Below, in pieces: positions 6,756 through 11,152 of a stretch of 11,152 bases of DNA; position 1 is the stretch's first letter, and each line of letters begins with the position of its first letter. The stretch comes from Lentisphaeria bacterium (GTDB taxonomy: Bacteria; Verrucomicrobiota; Lentisphaeria; Oligosphaerales; Lenti-02). A model generated the notes under the pieces. The model was not told where the DNA came from and did not search any database. It was given only the letters and a program-made list of their open reading frames with translations. A program made the position numbers and the translations under genes. The stretch spans positions 1 to 11,152 of the forward strand of contig JAGLDW010000275.1 of NCBI GenBank assembly GCA_023145395.1, in the 5' to 3' direction.

Positions 6756-6925
6756 CGCCGACTTCGCTCGGGATGACACGGAACTGACATGCGCTCGGCG
6801 GGGATGTGGCAGAGCGCGCAACTGTGGGTTAGGGTTGGCACGTGAAGTCCCTTGCATCTTGTGGGGGACAATGTGTGGTACGACACTAGTCTACAAAACC
6901 GGACACCTTCGAGGGGATACCGAAC

Positions 6926-8800
6926 ATGGCAACTCACAAGATGGTTCTGAGCCTTTGCACGGGTTTTATTCTCGCCTGCGGCATGCTTTCAGCCCAGGAA
7001 TCCTGGGAGACCCGCCGGGTCAGCTTGGGAACCGAACAGAACCCGTACCGGATCCTTGTGGACAAGGTTCTGATGAAAGGCAACGGCTGGAGCATGACCC
7101 CCGGGCATGTGCAGGAGATTCGGGATGCTGGCTTCAATGTGGTCGTCCCTCGCATCGGCGCAGATGAAAACGACCGTGTGACCCGGGTTGCCCGAATGGC
7201 CATGGATGCTGGGATGTTCTACATGCCCTGGATCCGCGGAACCCGGGTCGAAAGTGGAGATCCGAAACAACGCGCCACGGATCATATGGGACGCTGCAAT
7301 GATCTAGCCAGCCCCAATTCGGATGTTCTTTGGGACTACTGGAGGGATCGGATTCTGTTCTATGCGGAGCTATCACGCGATGTGCCGTCGGTCATGGGTG
7401 TGTTTCTGGATTTCGAAAACTACGACAAACTGAAGATTGGCGGGGGCATGTGCTACACACTCTCGTACGATGAGCCGATTCTTCTGGCTTTCTGCGAGAA
7501 AAAGGGCTTGGACTTGCCCGCGCCCTTGCCGCCCAACCGAGCCGAATGGCTAGAGAAACAGGGCGTGGCAGACGCCTTCAAGGAGTTTCAGGTTGGCGAG
7601 TGGCGGAGACGGGCCCGCGAACTGCGCAGCGCAATCGATGAATGCAATCCCCACTTTCAGTTCGTGGTCTATCCCGCCAGCCAGTCCTTGTTCATCCGGG
7701 AAGCGATCTGGGGGGAATGGCATACCAAGAAGGCGCCGCTGATCATGGCGGAAGTCGAAACCTACTGGCGGCATGAGTTCGAACTTGGGGCGGCCATGAA
7801 CAAGCTCAAGGAGATCATGCTCCGTGCACGAACTGCCCTTGATGAGGTCGATCCAACCATTCGCTACATGGCTGGACTTGATCCTGTTGTGCGTGGCGCC
7901 AATCCGGAGTTCGAGGGGAAGAGCGCCGTTCTTGGCGCAGAGTTTGGGAATGGCTACTGGGTTTTCTATGAAGGGCCCAAATACGACGGGGATCATCCCG
8001 AGCATTTTCGCTGGTTCAAACGAGCGAATGACGCCATTGCCAAACGAGATTTCTCTCTTTGGCGCCAGCCTGCGGAAACCCCAAATCCGATGGTGGAAGC
8101 CATTGCGAAGGAGGCCCGCGCTGTAGCTGGCGCCAAGCTCAAACCGTTTCTCACGGCCCCCCTGCCCGAGGGTGCGCTGGAAGCCGTCTTCACACATCGT
8201 CCAGGTGCCAAGTATCAGGTCCTCCTCAAAAAGGGCGAACATCTTCGCGGTTCACTGATAGCGATGAGGCACGCGCACATCACCAACGGCAGCGTCGCGG
8301 TCGTTGTCACGCCGTCGGGCGGGGTTCTGGGTTCGATCAGCGCGCCCTGTGGCACGGCCGCCGCCATCGACATGGTGGCGCCGGAAGACGGAGTCTATGG
8401 AATCGCGGTCACCAGCGGGCGCGCCAAGGGCCGACTGAAGCTGAGCAATCGCTATGTCTGCATCGCCGGTCCCAGAATCTCTCTCGTCGATGCTCAGCCG
8501 ACTGCGTTTGTGCTTCCCAAAGGCAGCTCCGGAACGATCGATCTATCCGTTCGAACCTATGCGCCGGGGGAGCATGTCCAAGTCACATTCCGGTCGCCGG
8601 ATGGCGCAGTGGTGTTTGACGGCAACACGCGGAATATGGGTACTGTCACAGTCAGTGGAGACATCTCGAAGCCACGTCGGGCCTGGAAACTGGACTTGAT
8701 CAAGGCAGTGGAGGATATCTATGTCGATCTGGGAAAGATGTGCGAACCCCGCATGGCAACCCATCCCGGCCGCATGCTCGTGAACGCAGAAGCCGAGTGA
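6926..8800 (+). CDS. Secreted protein of unknown function, probable TIM-barrel hydrolase-like
   Basis: This 624-residue protein has a Sec-type signal peptide with likely cleavage at LSA|QE (after residue 23). I do not recognise a named family. The region about 40-375 alternates strands and helices in the manner of a (beta/alpha)8 barrel related to glycoside hydrolases. Landmark segments are MTPGHVQEIRDAGFNVVVPR (57-76), MFYMPWIRG (97-105), VMGVFLDFENYDKL (156-169), HFQFVVYPASQSLF (243-256), PLIMAEVETYW (271-281) and GNGYWVFYEGPKY (341-353). Acidic residues at strand ends (D162, E164, E276, E278) are candidate catalytic groups; this is inference. Residues about 410-624 look like one or two beta-sandwich domains (VAVVVTPSGGVLGSI, GTIDLSVRTYAPGEHVQVTF). 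GAGGGG lies about 10 nt before the ATG. It appears to be a single gene, with 210 nt before the next one. It could act on a polysaccharide outside the inner membrane. Confidence 0.88.
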   Translation: MATHKMVLSLCTGFILACGMLSAQESWETRRVSLGTEQNPYRILVDKVLMKGNGWSMTPGHVQEIRDAGFNVVVPRIGADENDRVTRVARMAMDAGMFYMPWIRGTRVESGDPKQRATDHMGRCNDLASPNSDVLWDYWRDRILFYAELSRDVPSVMGVFLDFENYDKLKIGGGMCYTLSYDEPILLAFCEKKGLDLPAPLPPNRAEWLEKQGVADAFKEFQVGEWRRRARELRSAIDECNPHFQFVVYPASQSLFIREAIWGEWHTKKAPLIMAEVETYWRHEFELGAAMNKLKEIMLRARTALDEVDPTIRYMAGLDPVVRGANPEFEGKSAVLGAEFGNGYWVFYEGPKYDGDHPEHFRWFKRANDAIAKRDFSLWRQPAETPNPMVEAIAKEARAVAGAKLKPFLTAPLPEGALEAVFTHRPGAKYQVLLKKGEHLRGSLIAMRHAHITNGSVAVVVTPSGGVLGSISAPCGTAAAIDMVAPEDGVYGIAVTSGRAKGRLKLSNRYVCIAGPRISLVDAQPTAFVLPKGSSGTIDLSVRTYAPGEHVQVTFRSPDGAVVFDGNTRNMGTVTVSGDISKPRRAWKLDLIKAVEDIYVDLGKMCEPRMATHPGRMLVNAEAE

Positions 8801-8872
8801 ACTTCCGTCATTTCTACGGGACGCTGGCCTGCTTCAGCGCGAAAAGGAAAGTAATCGGTGATCCGTGAATCT

Positions 8873-8906
8873 CTGCCTGAGTTCCGCGTTTACGCGGCAG
8901 TGGCAG
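8873..8906 (+). terminator. Weak nested hairpin after the secreted-protein gene
   Basis: The 210-nt gap contains CCGCG-TTTA-CGCGG (8884-8897) nested within CTGCC (8873-8877) and GGCAG (8902-8906, or alternatively 8896-8900). It lies about 75 nt after the stop. No U-tract follows, so termination is uncertain. Confidence 0.25.
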
Positions 8907-9010
8907 CGAAGGTTTACCGAGCGGCCTTGTCCACAGCCTGCAAGGGCTGCTTCGAGACCCTCGCTCAAGGCGCGTATGCCCGACTGGCGAGGAATTGAGG
9001 AGGAATACGG

Positions 9011-10132
9011 ATGCAACATCGAACCACACGTGTGACGATGCCCTGGCGGAGCTTGTGCGTGGTGGGGTTCCTGACTCCCTGCCTGCTGTTTGGCGGCTGG
9101 TTCTGGCAGAAGAAGGCGAAGCAATCGACTCCGGCAAAACCCATCCCGGCGAATCTCACGCCGGAACAAAGAAAGGAGGCCATAAAACTCTTCAGCAGTT
9201 TCATCCGCGACATTGACTTCACCGGAGTGGTGTACGGATCCGACGGCAAGCCGCTGGAACATGCCAAGGTGTTCGCCGATATCCGCCAGAGTAGACGCGG
9301 AGACTATTGCGAGACCCAATACACCGATGCTAACGGGGGGTTCCATTTTCAATATCGGAACAATATTGGGTTTGAGTTCCAGATAAGCGCGCCAGGCTAC
9401 TACGGGAAAAAACATCTTCGTCTCAACGAGCACGTCACCGGGCAGACGAAGAGGGGGCATGCGTTCATCGGTGCCAAAGACGTTCGCTATGTGCTCGAGA
9501 AGGTGGGGCCCGCCAAACCCATGGTCAAGATGGAGCTGCCCCTCGAGTTTCACACCCGCCGACCGTGGGAAATGTGGCAGGCTGCGCAGGAGAAGGACGG
9601 TGAGCCGATCCTGCTCCGACGCCCGGCCTTCCACAAACTGGACATGACTGGCAAGACCCCTGTCGACCTGCCCCACTTCTGTTTCTACGTCCGCGCGGAA
9701 ACAAAGGACGGACATATACCTGCAAACACCAAGGCCGTGGTTCGGGAGGAGACCGATGGTCCGAGATCTTTTCGTGCCGGACAGCTCCCGAATGCTCTCT
9801 ATCTTGGCATCACGGGCGAAGGCAACGGCATTCGAATATGGAACGTTCCTCCCGACACGCCCAAGTGCCGGAAACCGCTGCCCTTGCGCTTCCTCAAAGA
9901 AGCTCCCAAGGACGGCTACACACCGGAAGTCCTCATCGACCAAACCCATTCCTCTGCCACGTATTTCACCTTCAAGATTGGTCCGTGGTACGGGAAGGGG
10001 TGGTTTGTCAACGGATGCCTAAGGAGCACCTCGGAGCTAGACGAAGATGAGCGCGTTAAGTTGAGAGTTGTCATCCTCATCCAGCCCGACCGCACACGCA
10101 ACATCCGCCACCCCCCCATGAGCGGCTTCTAG
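9011..10132 (+). CDS. Membrane-anchored protein with carboxypeptidase-regulatory-like domain
   Basis: This 373-residue protein has a short basic N-terminus, one hydrophobic segment (about 13-31) and a positively charged stretch (QKKAKQ). It is therefore either anchored in the inner membrane or exported. I see no lipobox and no convincing cleavage site. Residues about 68-130 fit a carboxypeptidase-regulatory-like beta-sandwich: DFTGVVYGSDGKPLEHAKVF, then YTDANGGFHF and FEFQISAPGYYGKKH. Such domains are common in secreted proteins and outer-membrane receptors of environmental bacteria and usually serve binding or structural roles. The rest (about 150-373) has mixed beta content and is not recognised. 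A strong GAGGAGG ribosome site lies about 9 nt before the ATG, which fixes the start. It is 210 nt downstream of the 624-residue secreted protein, on the same strand, and might be functionally linked. No enzymatic motif is seen. Confidence 0.85.
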   Translation: MQHRTTRVTMPWRSLCVVGFLTPCLLFGGWFWQKKAKQSTPAKPIPANLTPEQRKEAIKLFSSFIRDIDFTGVVYGSDGKPLEHAKVFADIRQSRRGDYCETQYTDANGGFHFQYRNNIGFEFQISAPGYYGKKHLRLNEHVTGQTKRGHAFIGAKDVRYVLEKVGPAKPMVKMELPLEFHTRRPWEMWQAAQEKDGEPILLRRPAFHKLDMTGKTPVDLPHFCFYVRAETKDGHIPANTKAVVREETDGPRSFRAGQLPNALYLGITGEGNGIRIWNVPPDTPKCRKPLPLRFLKEAPKDGYTPEVLIDQTHSSATYFTFKIGPWYGKGWFVNGCLRSTSELDEDERVKLRVVILIQPDRTRNIRHPPMSGF

Positions 10133-10516
10133 CACCACTCCCACTGGTCGCGGCTCTGACGGACATCGCAATGCGGTCAGAGCCGCGCGCAACGCAAGCG
10201 GTCTTGGTTCCCGCAATGCGGCGGCTCAGCGGGAGCTTCGCCCTCCCAGGGGACAAATGCGCTGTCCGCCAATCTCATGCCTCATCTCGCTGAGCGGGAC
10301 GGACTCGCTGAAGGCCCGAGTTACTTCGCAGCCGGCAACGCGATCCCTCAGACGATCCTTGGAGACGTGGAGACTGTAGTTGTGGAAAACGCAGAGCACG
10401 CTTGCTCAAGTTTGCTTGATCTTGGCAGGAAAACGGGCTAACGTCCAAACAACATGCGTGTTGGTGCCTTTTCACGAAACCGATGTGCAGCTCAAGGCTT
10501 TGGAGGTAAGAAGACG
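10133..10516 (+). other. 384-nt gene-free stretch rich in inverted repeats
   Basis: No convincing coding frame lies between the 373-residue gene and the Asp23/AmaP-like gene. Beside the 12-bp hairpin at 10149-10187 there are further complementary segments. GCTCAGCGGGA (10224-10234) pairs with TCTCGCTGAGC (10285-10295) through 11 pairs including one G-U as plus-strand RNA. This stem encloses GGACA/TGTCC (10251-10255, 10263-10267). ACTCG/CGAGT (10303-10307, 10317-10321) forms a last small stem. The word CGCAATGCGG occurs twice (10167-10176, 10212-10221). A weak promoter-like pair, TTGATC and TAACGT with 17-nt spacing, lies near 10418-10446. It could be a small RNA, a structured leader for the downstream gene, or decaying intergenic repeat sequence. 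Confidence 0.35.
10149..10187 (+). terminator. 12-bp perfect inverted repeat after the 373-residue gene
   Basis: CGCGGCTCTGAC (10149-10160) and GTCAGAGCCGCG (10176-10187) are perfect inverted copies around a 15-nt loop, beginning 17 nt after the stop at 10132. This is the strongest simple hairpin in the window. The position suits a terminator or mRNA 3'-end structure, but no U-tract follows. It may instead be the first element of the structured region that continues to about 10321. Confidence 0.5.
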
Positions 10517-11038
10517 ATGTCGATGTTGGACTACGCCGTGGACTGGATCAGGAATAGTTGGGCAGCCCAGGGCATGGGATTCCTGTTCGGAATGGCCGTG
10601 GGCATTGCGCTGTTCCTGATGCTGCAGATTTTTCTGTGGTTGCGGACGCGTGCGCGCAACCGCTGTCCCGGGATTCTGGTTCCCTGTAGAAATGGCGATC
10701 TCTTCATCGCTTCGACGGCCATGCGCGAGTTTGTCCGACGCATCTGTGGCGAGTTTCCCGAAGCAACCATGAAGTCCATGGTGATGGAGCAAGTTGGCGA
10801 CGAGTTTGTGCTGAATATCGTGGTGCATGTGGGTCATGGCGCCCGCCTGGTCGCGCTGGGCGACCGATTGGGCGACCGGATCAAGGCCGAAGCGCAGGAT
10901 AAACTCGGCATCTCAAGCCGGCTGGGAAAAATCCACCTCACTGTCGTTCATCTTTCGACGCGCCTGGGCAAGGCGGAGGCGATGGGTGACGAGGATGCTG
11001 AAGACGCTCAGGAAGAAGAGACCGAGTATCTCGCCTAG
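10517..11038 (+). CDS. One-helix membrane protein with Asp23/AmaP-like domain
   Basis: This is a 173-residue protein. Residues about 19-43 form a single hydrophobic helix (GMGFLFGMAVGIALFLMLQI) followed by a basic patch (RTRARNR), which places the remainder in the cytoplasm. Residues about 60-150 resemble the alkaline-shock Asp23/Gls24/AmaP alpha-beta domain: GDLFIASTAMREFVRRI, then a valine-rich strand FVLNIVVHVG, a helix LGDRLGDRIKAEAQDKLG and the final strand KIHLTVVHL. AmaP anchors Asp23 at the membrane in Gram-positive bacteria and is linked to envelope stress; the role here is unknown. The C-terminus (157-173) is strongly acidic. The frame is open upstream to 10454, but GGAGG at 10502-10506 points to the ATG at 10517 with 10 nt spacing. 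The resemblance is by eye, so the domain call is moderate while the gene itself is firm. Confidence 0.85.
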   Translation: MSMLDYAVDWIRNSWAAQGMGFLFGMAVGIALFLMLQIFLWLRTRARNRCPGILVPCRNGDLFIASTAMREFVRRICGEFPEATMKSMVMEQVGDEFVLNIVVHVGHGARLVALGDRLGDRIKAEAQDKLGISSRLGKIHLTVVHLSTRLGKAEAMGDEDAEDAQEEETEYLA

Positions 11039-11112
11039 CGCCCCCACCGTGCCTTGCGCTGGTGGAGCGAAAGATTGGCGCTGACTTGCGAGTTGAGCAC
11101 TCCCCCACCCGT

Positions 11113-11145
11113 CCCGTCCCACGACCATGCGTGGGCCGAGACGGG
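11113..11145 (+). terminator. Nested hairpin after the last gene, ending in a G-run
   Basis: CCCACG (11118-11123) and CGTGGG (11130-11135) form a 6-bp stem with a 6-nt loop. CCCGT (11113-11117) can pair with ACGGG (11141-11145) outside it. It lies about 75 nt after the stop at 11038. The run of ten G from 11143 to the window end may be genuine or an end-of-contig artefact, which weakens the outer stem. Confidence 0.35.
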
Positions 11146-11152
11146 GGGGGGG

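Noticed and set aside
5846..6787. Plus-strand open frame (313 codons) opposite fbaA
   Set aside because: fbaA on the minus strand is unmistakable with all zinc and substrate residues, and this frame lies antisense to it without a family signal.
8834..9949. Minus-strand open frame (371 codons) opposite the 373-residue gene
   Set aside because: The plus-strand gene has a strong ribosome site, a membrane segment and a recognisable beta-sandwich. The antisense product shows no domain pattern.
10133..10330. Possible tRNA or riboswitch in the structured gap
   Set aside because: I found no T-loop consensus, cloverleaf spacing or known aptamer core; only generic stems are visible.
10275..10475. Short minus-strand frame (66 codons) in the gene-free stretch
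   Set aside because: It has no ribosome site that I can see and a skewed Arg/Ser/Gln composition, and it overlaps the inverted repeats.

Overview
The window looks like about 11 kb of chromosome from a Gram-negative-type (diderm) bacterium, moderately GC-rich by eye. Four points suggest this. Three consecutive genes encode lipobox-bearing proteins of the COG3014/YcfL/LpoB type. A secreted multidomain protein is present. There is a cluster of sugar-metabolism accessory families (Gfo/Idh/MocA oxidoreductase, YhcH/YjgK/YiaL, ThuA). The class IIA fructose-bisphosphate aldolase is very close to the Escherichia coli enzyme. Having Gfo/Idh/MocA, ThuA and long secreted proteins of unknown function together is typical of Planctomycetes-Verrucomicrobia-Lentisphaerae relatives and similar environmental lineages. 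That placement is inference and no rRNA or marker gene in the window confirms it. I see no tRNA, rRNA, CRISPR array, insertion sequence or phage gene.

Layout. (1) Positions 1-1307, minus strand: a YhcH-type sugar-binding cupin-like gene followed by a Gfo/Idh/MocA oxidoreductase that runs off the left edge. A good sigma-70-like promoter (TTGAAA, 17-nt spacer, TATGAT) precedes them. (2) Positions 1578-4729, plus strand: a tight four-gene operon of a KtrA/TrkA-type RCK potassium-channel regulator, a 458-residue TPR-like lipoprotein (COG3014 type), a YcfL/DUF1425 lipoprotein and an LpoB-like lipoprotein. The intergenic gaps are 2 to 10 nt. (3) Positions 4749-6634, minus strand: class II aldolase fbaA followed by a ThuA-domain protein with an odd cysteine-rich tail. 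(4) Positions 6926-8800, plus strand: a secreted 624-residue protein of unknown function with a probable TIM-barrel hydrolase-like domain and C-terminal beta domains. (5) Positions 9011-10132, plus strand: a membrane-anchored protein with a carboxypeptidase-regulatory-like beta-sandwich domain. (6) Positions 10133-10516: the only long gene-free stretch, rich in inverted repeats and possibly a structured RNA. (7) Positions 10517-11038: a one-helix membrane protein with an Asp23/AmaP-like domain. The window ends in a run of at least ten G.

How the genes may work together. The central operon is the most coherent unit. A cytoplasmic nucleotide/K+-responsive RCK protein is co-transcribed with three outer-membrane-type lipoproteins, one related to the activator of the peptidoglycan synthase PBP1B. 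This suggests a link between ion or turgor homeostasis and cell-envelope growth. The minus-strand genes on either side fit central and peripheral sugar metabolism. The plus-strand genes on the right are envelope or exported proteins without a clear pathway.
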